Shown here: positions 52,603 to 61,168 of the stretch, piece by piece
How positions within the stretch are numbered: the stretch's first letter is position 1
How the letters are laid out: each line of letters opens with the position of its first letter
From: Bacteroidota bacterium
Lineage (GTDB): Bacteria; Bacteroidota; Ignavibacteria; Ignavibacteriales; Melioribacteraceae
Length of the DNA: 64,000 nt
NCBI GenBank assembly: GCA_023397505.1
Contig: JAEWUC010000005.1
Location: 124,001 to 188,000, forward strand
Direction: 5' to 3'
Made by a program: the position numbers and the translations under genes
Notes under the pieces: model-generated
The model's database searches: none
Seen by the model: only the letters and a program-made list of their open reading frames with translations
What the model was told of the DNA's origin: nothing

Positions 52603-55272
52603 TCAAAATTTTTCAAATTCGCGGTCAAGCTTGTCACCGTTACCGCCTAAATCAATTTCAACACCGTTGCTTTTAACCGGTTTTTTACTCAAAGTTTGCT
52701 TTGAATTATAAACGGCGTTAGCTTTTCTAAAATCATTACCGGAAGGTTTGTTTACAGTATTTTGCGTTAATGTTTTTTGATTGAAAGTATTTATCTTTTT
52801 TCCGCTTGAACTTGAATTTTGATTTTTCAGTTTAAAGAAAGCAATAACTTCCTGAAGTTGTTCTGCTTGATTCGATAACTCCTCAGCAGTCGACGACATC
52901 TCTTCGGATGTTGAAGCGTTTTGCTGGATAACCTGGTTAAGTTGTTGAATAGCGCCGTTAATCTGTTCAGCACCGCTATTCTGTTCGCCACTGGCAGCAG
53001 ATATTTCCTGAACTAATTCTGCTGTTCTTTGTATATCGGGTACAATTTGGTTAAGCATTTCACCTGCTTTTTCGGCAACTTTTATACTCGATTCCGATAA
53101 TTGATTAATTTCTGCTGCGGCGTTCTGACTTCTTTCGGCTAATTTTCTCACTTCGCTGGCAACAACGGCAAAACCTTTACCGTGTTCGCCTGCACGGGCA
53201 GCTTCAATGGCTGCATTTAATGCAAGCATATTTGTTTGGCGGGCAATCTCTTCAATAATTGATATTTTACCCGCGATTTCTTTCATTGCTGTAACTGTTT
53301 CTGCGACTGCCTTGCCGCCTTCTTTAGCATCTTCGGAGGATTTTAATGCTATTTTTTCTGTTTGCTGTGCATTGTCCGCATTCTGTTTTATATTCGATGT
53401 CATCTGTTCCATTGAAGATGAAGCTTCTTCTGCTGCCGCGGCTTGCTCTGTTGCGCCCTGCGACATTTCTTCGGAACTTGAACTCATCTGCTGCGCTCCA
53501 GATGCAACATTATCCGATGCTGCTTTTACATTCTCAACTACTTCTGTTAACCCGGTAATCATCGAAGCCATAGCTTTCATCAACTTGTCCTGTGAAGATC
53601 TTTCGCGTGCCGTTACATCAAGATTTCCACCCGCAATTGCTTCGGCTACATCTGTAATTTCATTCATAGCATCGAGCAGCATATTGAGGTTGTTTTTTAT
53701 TTCGTTGAAATCGCCGTTGTAGTTATCTGTTATTTTTTTTGGAATATCTCCTTTTGCAATTCTATCAACATATTCAGCAGCAACATTCAATGGTCCTATT
53801 ACAGCATCGAGAGTGTCGTTAACTCCCTGAACAATTTTTCTGAAATCACCCTGATGTTTTGTAGCGTCGGCGCGGGTGGCAAGTTTGCCTTCAACAGCAG
53901 CTTTTACAAGCATATCGGCATCGGCAATCAATGCTTTCAAATTGGCTCTAACTTGTTCGATCGTATCATTGATAAATGCTTTTTTGCCCGGGAATTTTTC
54001 GAGCGGAGCCTCGAAATTTCCTTCGCCAAATTCTTTAACACATGCCATTGCTTTTTTCTTAACAGCGATGTGTCCGTTAACCATCTCGTTAACTCCCTGC
54101 GCCATTGCTTTGTAGGCACCATGGAATTTAACTGTATCTATTTTAACATCAATATCTCCCAAATCATGCTGATGCGACATATAGTTCATATCGTCAATCA
54201 GTCCGTTCAAGGAATCAATACAAACATTCAGGTTATTTTTGATTTCATTGAAATCGCCGTTATAGTTATCTGTAATTTTATTCGGTATATCACCTTTTGA
54301 AATTCTATCAACATATTCAGCCGCTACATTCAATGGTCCAATTACGGCGTCGAGAGTATCATTAACGCCTTGTACAATTTTTCTAAAGTCACCGTGATGT
54401 TTTGTAGCGTCGGCGCGTGTTGCTAATTTTCCTTCGACCGCGGCGGTAGAAAGTTTATTTGCATCCGTAATTAAATTCTTAATACTTGCAATCATGCCGT
54501 TCATTGATTTCATTAAAAGACCAATTTCATCCTTGCGCGTATCGTCGATGGCAACATCCATATTTCCCTGCGCGATTTTGTCAGCGGCATCAATTGCGGT
54601 TTTAAGAGGATTAGTTATGCTTTTAACTATATAAAATGCCAGCAATACAACAAGTATGATTGAAATGATTGATACAGTTAAAAGAACAGTCGTGGCGCTG
54701 GAATAAGATTCGTTGGAATTGACTCTCTCTTGTTCCATAAGTTGATCTTGGTATTGGATAATTGCAGTAACTCCACCGATGTATTTAGCCTGTGCGTCTC
54801 TAACTTTATCGATTAAATAGTTACCTGCTTCATTATATCTTTTAGCTTTCAGCATATCAAAAAAGGGCAAACGTATGTTATAGTATTCCTGCCGTGCTTT
54901 TTCAAAATCTGCAACTAATCGTTTGCCTTCATCGGTTGCTACCGTGCGCTTTAACGAATCCAAATAAGCTGTAACTGTTTTAGCGCCGTCGTCAATTCTA
55001 TCCATATTATTTTTTCTTTCTGCATCGTACTTTGGTAAATCCCCTATAATTACAAGGTTGCGCATTGCACGCGCGGCGTCGCTTATTGCCACTATTGTGT
55101 TGTTCGCCCAAACAGTTTTGGGATAACGATCATCTGTAATTTTGTGTGTTACGTTGTTTATGCTTGATAAATTTGTAACAGAGATAATAATTATCAGCAC
55201 AAGGGCAGCAGCAAGAACTGAAAAACCCAAGGCCAGTTTGGCGCCTATTTTTAGATTTCTAAACCAATTCAT
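52603..55272 (-). CDS. Large methyl-accepting chemotaxis protein with HAMP-like tandem repeats
   Basis: This 889-residue receptor has TM1 near 11-32, a helical extracytoplasmic domain, and TM2 near 193-215. HAMP-related modules then extend over roughly 215-590, and the signalling tip (ARQTNMLALNAAIEAARAGE) lies near 695. The HAMP-like region contains a duplicated ~75-residue unit beginning AVEGKLATRADATK and ending GDFNEIKNNLN. Its two copies are nearly identical in protein and very similar in DNA. The C-terminus is a linker plus IDLGGNGDKLDREFEKF, matching the neighbouring MCP. Such poly-HAMP receptors are known from other chemosensory systems. The ATG is preceded by AAGGAG. Confidence 0.9.
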   Translation of the reverse strand: MNWFRNLKIGAKLALGFSVLAAALVLIIIISVTNLSSINNVTHKITDDRYPKTVWANNTIVAISDAARAMRNLVIIGDLPKYDAERKNNMDRIDDGAKTVTAYLDSLKRTVATDEGKRLVADFEKARQEYYNIRLPFFDMLKAKRYNEAGNYLIDKVRDAQAKYIGGVTAIIQYQDQLMEQERVNSNESYSSATTVLLTVSIISIILVVLLAFYIVKSITNPLKTAIDAADKIAQGNMDVAIDDTRKDEIGLLMKSMNGMIASIKNLITDANKLSTAAVEGKLATRADATKHHGDFRKIVQGVNDTLDAVIGPLNVAAEYVDRISKGDIPNKITDNYNGDFNEIKNNLNVCIDSLNGLIDDMNYMSHQHDLGDIDVKIDTVKFHGAYKAMAQGVNEMVNGHIAVKKKAMACVKEFGEGNFEAPLEKFPGKKAFINDTIEQVRANLKALIADADMLVKAAVEGKLATRADATKHQGDFRKIVQGVNDTLDAVIGPLNVAAEYVDRIAKGDIPKKITDNYNGDFNEIKNNLNMLLDAMNEITDVAEAIAGGNLDVTARERSSQDKLMKAMASMITGLTEVVENVKAASDNVASGAQQMSSSSEEMSQGATEQAAAAEEASSSMEQMTSNIKQNADNAQQTEKIALKSSEDAKEGGKAVAETVTAMKEIAGKISIIEEIARQTNMLALNAAIEAARAGEHGKGFAVVASEVRKLAERSQNAAAEINQLSESSIKVAEKAGEMLNQIVPDIQRTAELVQEISAASGEQNSGAEQINGAIQQLNQVIQQNASTSEEMSSTAEELSNQAEQLQEVIAFFKLKNQNSSSSGKKINTFNQKTLTQNTVNKPSGNDFRKANAVYNSKQTLSKKPVKSNGVEIDLGGNGDKLDREFEKF
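53684..53902. repeat. Repeat unit inside the poly-HAMP receptor, copy A
   Basis: This unit encodes the second AVEGKLATRADATK...IKNNLN block. It is closely matched by the unit at 54226-54444, about 540 bp away. The pair suggests a fairly recent internal duplication or recombination, or gene conversion between copies. Confidence 0.6.
54226..54444. repeat. Repeat unit inside the poly-HAMP receptor, copy B
   Basis: This unit encodes the first AVEGKLATRADATK...IKNNLN block and is the partner of the unit at 53684-53902. Third-codon-position differences between them show that they have had time to diverge somewhat. Confidence 0.6.
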
Positions 55273-55299
55273 TGTGATTCTCCTTTTGTTATTTTCTTT

Positions 55300-55902
55300 T
55301 TAGTTTCTATTGTGCTTATTGCGTTTTATATTTTTTAAAGTTTCGTTTATCATTTTTTCCGGCGAATCGTAAATTGGGTTTCCATGCCCTGGGTAAACAA
55401 CATCAATTTTCAGTTTTGATAATTTTTCAATCGATTCGATATACTCGTTCGAAAAGTTTTCGTCAGCCTGATATGATCTCAAGTTAAGGTCGCCTGTAAA
55501 AACAGCACAGTGAGTTTTACAATAAAGTGAAATTGAGTCCGAGGAGTGACCTGGAGTATGAATAACTTTGAAATAACAATCGCCCATCAAAATATCATCA
55601 TTATCCCTTAACAAATGATCCACAAATTGACAATTCATATACGCGTATACTTGCGCACTATATTTTTCCTTTACCAATTTGATTCCACCTGTGTGATCAA
55701 AATGATTATGTGTGACAATTATTTTATCTACTGATTGTTTCCCCACACCCGTGTTGATTTTTTCTATATTGTTAATAATGAAGTCATCAGTCCCCGTATC
55801 AATTAATGCGTTTATATCGCCAAGCTTATTCCAATCCCCAAGTACCAAATACGAGTTTGAACTGTAAATATTGGGATTGGTATTTAAGCGTACCACCTTC
55901 AT
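55300..55902 (-). CDS. Metallo-beta-lactamase-fold hydrolase in the chemosensory operon
   Basis: This is about 200 residues from the ATG at 55902 (MKVVRLNTN). That start lies one base past the CheR-like stop and has GAGG six bases upstream; an earlier ATG at 55971 would overlap that gene and add 23 unlike residues. The complete MBL metal set is visible: THNHFDHTGG, HTPGHSSDSI, FTGDL and YPGHGNPI. The HxHxDH form points to a zinc hydrolase rather than the HxExDH of diiron oxygen sensors. The substrate is unknown; thioesters, lactones and nucleotides are all possible. Its place between receptor and CheR-like genes suggests a signalling or housekeeping role tied to the array. Confidence 0.85.
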   Translation of the reverse strand: MKVVRLNTNPNIYSSNSYLVLGDWNKLGDINALIDTGTDDFIINNIEKINTGVGKQSVDKIIVTHNHFDHTGGIKLVKEKYSAQVYAYMNCQFVDHLLRDNDDILMGDCYFKVIHTPGHSSDSISLYCKTHCAVFTGDLNLRSYQADENFSNEYIESIEKLSKLKIDVVYPGHGNPIYDSPEKMINETLKNIKRNKHNRN

Positions 55903-55903
55903 C

Positions 55904-56515
55904 TTATGCCTCAACCTTTTGGAATAGCTGTGCATCCGGGACAATTTGTTTAAACATATGGGACAATTCATCAGGCATCTTTTGAGTATGCTCTGTGGCG
56001 AACAGACCGCCGGGCGCCAACGATTGATGAAACATTTTAATCACTTCAATTCTTTCAATAGGCTGAAAATGAAGAAGAACATTTTTGCACAAAATCAGGC
56101 TAAAACCTTCGCCGATAGATTTAAGCGAAAGCAAATCGTGTTTCTGGAATTGAATCCGGTCTCTAATTGATTCGACTAATCTATACGAACCATGTTTTTC
56201 ATCATCTTCATGAAAATATTTTTTACGTATTTCGTCCGGAATTCTTTTTGTCTCTTCGTCTTTATATTTGGCGTCATTAATTATTTTTCCGAATGTATCC
56301 GTTTCATCTATATCTGTGGCGGTTATTACAAGATTTTTGAAAGAAAAATTTCCCATAGCTTCTGCAAGCACAATAGCCAGAGTATAAGGTTCTGGACCCA
56401 TTGCACAACCGGCATCCCAAACTCTAATCCTACTTCTACCGGTCACAGCCGGTACAAAAACTTTTGCGATGTGATCAAGCGTGTGTATGTCTCTAAAGAA
56501 AAATGTGAATGCCAT
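55904..56515 (-). CDS. CheR-like methyltransferase lacking the N-terminal domain
   Basis: This 203-residue protein begins MAFTFFFRDIHTL, directly at the SAM-dependent domain. It shows VWDAGCAMGPEPYTLAIVL near residue 33, ITATDIDETDTFG near 64 and FSLILCKNVLLHFQ near 138. Compared with the full CheR at 49378-50229 it lacks the N-terminal helical domain, and its SAGCSSGEEP loop is DAGCAMGPEP. The SAM pocket and the LCKNVLLHF strand remain, so it may bind SAM. It could be a second methyltransferase or an adaptor that does not recognise receptors in the usual way. It lies 15 bp after cheA and is followed at once by the MBL gene. Confidence 0.8.
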   Translation of the reverse strand: MAFTFFFRDIHTLDHIAKVFVPAVTGRSRIRVWDAGCAMGPEPYTLAIVLAEAMGNFSFKNLVITATDIDETDTFGKIINDAKYKDEETKRIPDEIRKKYFHEDDEKHGSYRLVESIRDRIQFQKHDLLSLKSIGEGFSLILCKNVLLHFQPIERIEVIKMFHQSLAPGGLFATEHTQKMPDELSHMFKQIVPDAQLFQKVEA

Positions 56516-56530
56516 AATTCATCAATTTTT

Positions 56531-58618
56531 TTATGATAAGTTGTTTTCTTTTAATATTTCTTTTTCTAAAATTTTTGGCAGATCTAGTATCAGGGCAACC
56601 GTGCCGTCACCAAGGATTGTAGCACCCGAGACTCCTTCTACATCTTTATAGAATTTGCCGAGTGACTTTAAAACGGTTTGGTGCTGCCCAAGTACGATAT
56701 CAACTACAAACCCAACCTGCATACCGTTAATGCTCGACACAACAACCTGCTCAATTTCCGGACGTTTGTTTTGTATTTTAAATCTTTGGCGTAGGTTAAC
56801 ATAAGGTACAACTTTGCCACGAAGGTTAACCAAATGCCTTCCGTGGGCAGCGTCAATTTCTTTTTGAGTTAATTCAATGCATTCCTCAACGGATGAAAGC
56901 GGCAGTATATAATTATCATCTTCAATTTTAACCAGCAGCCCGTCGATAATAGCGAGAGTCAAAGGAAGCTTTAATGAAATATTAGTGCCTTCGCCCAATT
57001 TGCTTGTAACTTCTATCGAGCCGCGCAGGCTTTCAATTGCCCTGCGAACAACATCCATTCCAACTCCGCGACCCGAAACATTTGTAACTTTTTGAGCTGT
57101 AGAAAATCCTGCCGCAAAAATCAGAGCGTAAATATCCGAGTCGCTTAAATTTGAATTCTCGTTTATCAAGCCCATATTAATTGCTTTATTCTTTACAGCT
57201 TCTTTATCTATCCCCGCTCCATCATCACTTATCTGAATAATCACGTTGCCGCCGGATTGCGTTGCAGAAAGTTTAACCGTACCAACAGCCGATTTGCCTT
57301 TTAATTCTCTGTCCGAAGGTTTTTCGATTCCGTGATCTATTGAATTTCTTATTATGTGCACAAGCGGATCGTTTAATTTTTCCAAAACTGTTTTATCAAG
57401 TTCTGTCTCGGCGCCTTCGGTTGTTAATTCCACCTGCTTGCCCAATTCTTTGGATAAATCCCGTACAAGTCTTTTGAATTTGCTGAATGTAGTTCCGATT
57501 GGAAGCATGCGTATATTTAAAGCGCTGTCTCTCAGCGACCATGTTATTCTTTCAACTTCTTCCGAAATAGCCGCAACATTTTGATCCGCATTAACCGTTG
57601 CTAACTGACTCAATCTCGCTTGCACTGTTACAAGTTCGCCTACAAGATTTACAAGCTCATCAAGTTTTTCGGCGCTTACACGAATGCTCGACGCAGAATC
57701 TGCTTCGTGACCCGATTCCCCTGCTTCCCTGCTACTTTTCTTGCTTTTTATATTTTGAACTGAGACTTCACTTGATTTTGATGAGATTTGAAATTCCACA
57801 AAAAGATTTTTTATGTCGGGTCGTTTTGATTTTGATACACTAATCAATAATGATTCGAAATCTCTGAAGTCTTCATCTTTTTCAAGTTTACCGCTTTTAT
57901 CGAGCAGTTCAATTTTTAATCCGTTGTCGTCATCCACAAAAATGAAAACATCCTTTATTGCATCAATACCATTTCGTGTTTTAAGAATAACTTCCCAAGA
58001 CACATAACATTTTTCTGGATTAATACTTTCGATAAACGGCAGCGAATCGAAATTCGCCAAAACAATAGCTTCGCCAAGTTCAGACAATTCCTTAATCAAC
58101 ATAAGCGGGTTTGTACCGCTTTGAAATATCTCGGCTGACGGTATAAAGTTCACAAAATATATTTCAGTCGGACCTTCATAGGTGTTCGAGTTGTTTTTTA
58201 CATGAACGACTGTTTTGTTTTGTCCGCTGGAATTTTTGTTGAAGTCTGCTACAATCCCCCTGAATGCAGAAATTATTTTTTTCGTAACTGCTTCTTCATC
58301 CGGCGAGAGTCTTTCATTTTTTAGCATCAAAGATATTTGGTCGCAAGCTTCGAGAGTTAAATCGACAATTTGTTTTGTAATGCCAAGTGAACCGTTGCGT
58401 ATAAAATCATAAACAGTTTCGATATCGTGAGTAAACATTGTAATTTCATCGTATCCAAACATTCCCGATGAACCTTTAATTGTATGAAGAGCCCTGAAAA
58501 TCCTTGCTATCAGATCTTTATCTTTGGGATTTTTTTCAACATCCAGCAAGGAAGTTTCAAGTTCGGCGAGAAGTTCTATGGCTTCTTCAATAAATGCTTT
58601 CTTGTGTGCGTCGATCAT
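56531..58618 (-). CDS. cheA: Chemotaxis histidine kinase CheA
   Basis: This 695-residue protein has P1 with H45 in FRALHTIKGSSGMFG, then a P2-like region at about 150-290 that does not match the CheY-binding P2 closely. P3 dimerisation follows (SIRVSAEKLDELVNLVGELV, near 308) and P4 ATPase (HIIRNSIDHGIEKP, DDGAGID, GRGVGMDVV). P5 is a CheW-like domain (DNYILPLSSVEECIEL, RGKVVPYVNLRQRF). It phosphorylates the adjacent CheY and CheB. Its ATG overlaps the cheY stop by 4 bp. It receives input through CheW from the two MCPs and perhaps from the soluble MCP-like protein. Confidence 0.95.
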   Translation of the reverse strand: MIDAHKKAFIEEAIELLAELETSLLDVEKNPKDKDLIARIFRALHTIKGSSGMFGYDEITMFTHDIETVYDFIRNGSLGITKQIVDLTLEACDQISLMLKNERLSPDEEAVTKKIISAFRGIVADFNKNSSGQNKTVVHVKNNSNTYEGPTEIYFVNFIPSAEIFQSGTNPLMLIKELSELGEAIVLANFDSLPFIESINPEKCYVSWEVILKTRNGIDAIKDVFIFVDDDNGLKIELLDKSGKLEKDEDFRDFESLLISVSKSKRPDIKNLFVEFQISSKSSEVSVQNIKSKKSSREAGESGHEADSASSIRVSAEKLDELVNLVGELVTVQARLSQLATVNADQNVAAISEEVERITWSLRDSALNIRMLPIGTTFSKFKRLVRDLSKELGKQVELTTEGAETELDKTVLEKLNDPLVHIIRNSIDHGIEKPSDRELKGKSAVGTVKLSATQSGGNVIIQISDDGAGIDKEAVKNKAINMGLINENSNLSDSDIYALIFAAGFSTAQKVTNVSGRGVGMDVVRRAIESLRGSIEVTSKLGEGTNISLKLPLTLAIIDGLLVKIEDDNYILPLSSVEECIELTQKEIDAAHGRHLVNLRGKVVPYVNLRQRFKIQNKRPEIEQVVVSSINGMQVGFVVDIVLGQHQTVLKSLGKFYKDVEGVSGATILGDGTVALILDLPKILEKEILKENNLS

Positions 58619-58980
58619 CCAATCACCTTTTTGATTACTGCGACCAATTGTTCCGGTTTAAACGGTTTTACAATCCAACCAGTGGCGCCTGCGTTTTTGC
58701 CTTCAAGTTTTTTTTCATTTTGGGATTCGGTTGTAAGCATTATTATCGGCACAAATTTGAACGCTGAATTAGCTCTTAAATTCTTTATTAATTCTATACC
58801 GTCCATGTTCGGCATATTTAAATCTGTAACAACCAAATTGACATTTACTCCGTTAATTTTCGAAAGAGCGTCCTTGCCGTCGCACGCTTCAATTACATCG
58901 TAACCTGCTTCTCTTAATGTAAATCCAACCATTTGCCTAACGCTGGCAGAATCATCCACCGTTGCTATTGTTTTAGCCAT
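58615..58980 (-). CDS. cheY: CheY-type single-domain response regulator
   Basis: This is a receiver domain of 121 residues with acidic pair D9-D10 (ATVDDSASVRQMV), acceptor D53 in VVTDLNMPNMDG, Thr in IIMLTTES and Lys in WIVKPFKPEQL. I chose the ATG at 58980 because GGAG sits seven bases upstream; the ATG at 58992 has no such site. It overlaps the STAS stop by a few bases and cheA by four. No flagellar motor genes are in the window, so its target may be another output. Confidence 0.95.
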   Translation of the reverse strand: MAKTIATVDDSASVRQMVGFTLREAGYDVIEACDGKDALSKINGVNVNLVVTDLNMPNMDGIELIKNLRANSAFKFVPIIMLTTESQNEKKLEGKNAGATGWIVKPFKPEQLVAVIKKVIG

Positions 58981-59320
58981 TATTTTCTCCATTAATATTG
59001 CTTGTTGCTTTTATTTCAAAAACATTTGCGAAGTATTGGCAGCCCGCCAATTTTATTGTTTCGTAAAAGGAATTTTGAGGATTTATTTTTAAGGTCAGAT
59101 TTTTGCCGGATTTATCCGCAGATTTTTTTAATGACATTAATATTTGCAAATAAGATAAATCGTAAACGACGGCTTTCTCATGATTAACAATTACATTATG
59201 ATATTTATTTATCATATCCTCAAATTGTTCTTTTACATCACCAGCATTATGAATTGTGATTTCGCCTTCGAGTATCAATTCTGCTGTTGAATCTTCTTCG
59301 TGCCCAATTATTTCGTACAT
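58973..59320 (-). CDS. STAS-domain protein with altered phosphoserine motif
   Basis: This 115-residue protein has the anti-sigma-factor-antagonist fold: LILEGEITIHNAGDVKEQFE, then HEKAVVYDLSYLQILMSLKK and SGKNLTLK. The usual DSSGL switch reads DLSYL, so one Ser of the pair is lost and Gly is Tyr. That makes ordinary kinase control uncertain. STAS proteins occur in some chemosensory operons beside cheY and cheA, but their role there is not well settled. It is followed by cheY with an 8-bp overlap and preceded by the MCP-like gene 10 bp away. No anti-sigma kinase gene is nearby. Confidence 0.75.
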   Translation of the reverse strand: MYEIIGHEEDSTAELILEGEITIHNAGDVKEQFEDMINKYHNVIVNHEKAVVYDLSYLQILMSLKKSADKSGKNLTLKINPQNSFYETIKLAGCQYFANVFEIKATSNINGENNG

Positions 59321-59329
59321 ATATTTTCC

Positions 59330-61150
59330 TTAAAAAAGTTCTACGTTATCGCCAAGTGAATTATTGACTTCATTATGATTTGTTGCTTTGGTTATCGATA
59401 AAACTTGTGTTGTTTGGCTTTCGGAAAAGTTTTCATGAATCATTCGTTCGCTGAGCATAGTGTATTTTGAAAAATTTTGTTTTGTGTTCTCTTTTTTATT
59501 GGAATCTATTTCATAGTTATTCTTAATAAATTCGGCTGTATCTTTTAATTCACCTATGATTGGAGTTACAATATTGCTTGCCGTCTCGTGAATTGTAATT
59601 TGGTTATTCGCAGCATTGATATGACTTAACAACCCATTAACTTTATCTTTAAGTATTTCCGCTTTTCCTGAGGTTTCTGTTTCAACTTTTTCCATCGAGT
59701 CAAGCAGATTATTAATTTGATCTATTATTTGAACAATTCTATTATTTGCATTTGTACCTGATTGCGATTCAAGATCCATACGCAATTTTTGAGACTCTGA
59801 AATGATTGCAACAAGAATTGTTGAGGTTGATCCGGTTTGTTGTTTTGCTTCAAAAGATAGTCTTTGAATAGATTCCGCCAATACTCCAAGAGCCGAGCCA
59901 TTTGTACCGAAATGGGCTGCTTTTACTCTCGCATTAAGCGCTATTATTTCAATTTCACTTCCGACTTCTTCAATTTCATTTACATATAAAGAAAGGTCAT
60001 CAACAATAGATATTATTGATTTTATTGAGTCACTTAGTTGAGTTCCAATTTTGATATTATTTAGCAAACCTGATGATATTACTGCAAGCTCTTCTTTAAA
60101 TAATTCTAAACAATTTTTTTTAGATCCATTATTATAACACAGAAGTTCGAATGAATGCGAGATTATTGAAGCTACGTTATCTCCGACACTGTTAAGACTT
60201 GCGACGATTGTTGATATAGCATTAACAAATTCATTTAACGTATTTGATAATTGAATCGACTGCAGTTCGTAAACATCACAAGTTATGCCTAAATGTCTAT
60301 TGCTTAATTCATCTAGTTCATTATCTCCCTTTATTTCATTTTGAATATCATCTAAAGCTTGGGCGGTGTGTTCCATTTGTTGCCGGGTTATATCGTGAAA
60401 TTGAATCGACGATACTATTTTGCCGATATTTTTAGTTACTTCTTCGGAAAGCTCGGTAATCATTTTTATTTTTTCCGAAAGTCCGTTTCTCTTTTCATTA
60501 AATGAATTAAGCGACTTTATTGTCTTACTCATAATTATATCTGCTTCGTTGCACTGTTTTTTTTCAAGACTTGTGAGATTTGTAACAGTCCGCATTAATT
60601 CAACAAGTAAGAATTCCGCCTTTTGCTTAATCAACAATATTTTTTCATTTATTATATTCGAAAGCTTATCAACATTTTCTGCCAATGTAAAAAATCCATC
60701 GTCTTCAATGTTTAATCGCGCACTTTCAATTTTGGTGGATATGCCGAGCATACGGAGTCGTTTGACAATCTTATCAAAGCCATCAAGTTCGTTATCGATA
60801 TTACTTAATTTTGAATGGGTGTTTAGTAATTGATTTTTATCATTGAAGATTTTATCCGACTCGGCGGAAAGGTGACTGCCGATATCGTTGAGCAATAATT
60901 CCAGTTCGGCTATCCCTTTTTGGAGAATATCCGTAGAAATTGTTGAGACGATTGATGAAGCATAACCGGCTATATTTTTAGAATCTTTATAAATCGATTG
61001 GAGTTTGTTACCAATTTCAAGAAATGCCTTTTCAGATTTTGAAGAAAAGTTTTTTAGTGCGGAATTTATTTCTTCAATTTGCTTTAAGAGCTGGCGGCTG
61101 TTCCAACTATGATTACTTTGTGAAAAACTTGAAACCTGGCTACGATCCAT
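59330..61150 (-). CDS. Soluble MCP-like coiled-coil protein with CheZ-like DxxxQ motif
   Basis: This protein has about 606 residues, almost wholly helical, with no membrane segment. I chose the ATG at 61150 over a TTG 18 bp upstream. Two segments look like eroded receptor tips: LGISTKIESARLNIEDDGFF near residue 135 and IALNARVKAAHFGTNGSALG near 403, compared with the LALNAAIEAARAGEHGKGFA pattern of the operon's MCPs. Between them, SIQFHDITRQQMEHT (near 248-262) contains D253-x-x-x-Q257, the arrangement used by CheZ to dephosphorylate CheY. The first gene of the operon, it could be a cytoplasmic receptor, a scaffold, or a CheY-P phosphatase. None is proven; the glutamates for methylation are mostly absent. 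Confidence 0.7.
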   Translation of the reverse strand: MDRSQVSSFSQSNHSWNSRQLLKQIEEINSALKNFSSKSEKAFLEIGNKLQSIYKDSKNIAGYASSIVSTISTDILQKGIAELELLLNDIGSHLSAESDKIFNDKNQLLNTHSKLSNIDNELDGFDKIVKRLRMLGISTKIESARLNIEDDGFFTLAENVDKLSNIINEKILLIKQKAEFLLVELMRTVTNLTSLEKKQCNEADIIMSKTIKSLNSFNEKRNGLSEKIKMITELSEEVTKNIGKIVSSIQFHDITRQQMEHTAQALDDIQNEIKGDNELDELSNRHLGITCDVYELQSIQLSNTLNEFVNAISTIVASLNSVGDNVASIISHSFELLCYNNGSKKNCLELFKEELAVISSGLLNNIKIGTQLSDSIKSIISIVDDLSLYVNEIEEVGSEIEIIALNARVKAAHFGTNGSALGVLAESIQRLSFEAKQQTGSTSTILVAIISESQKLRMDLESQSGTNANNRIVQIIDQINNLLDSMEKVETETSGKAEILKDKVNGLLSHINAANNQITIHETASNIVTPIIGELKDTAEFIKNNYEIDSNKKENTKQNFSKYTMLSERMIHENFSESQTTQVLSITKATNHNEVNNSLGDNVELF

Positions 61151-61168
61151 TTTGTGAATTCTTTGCAA

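Noticed and set aside
55300..55902. MBL protein as an ODP-type diiron oxygen sensor for chemotaxis
   Set aside because: The metal motif is HxHxDH, not the HxExDH of flavodiiron-related sensors.
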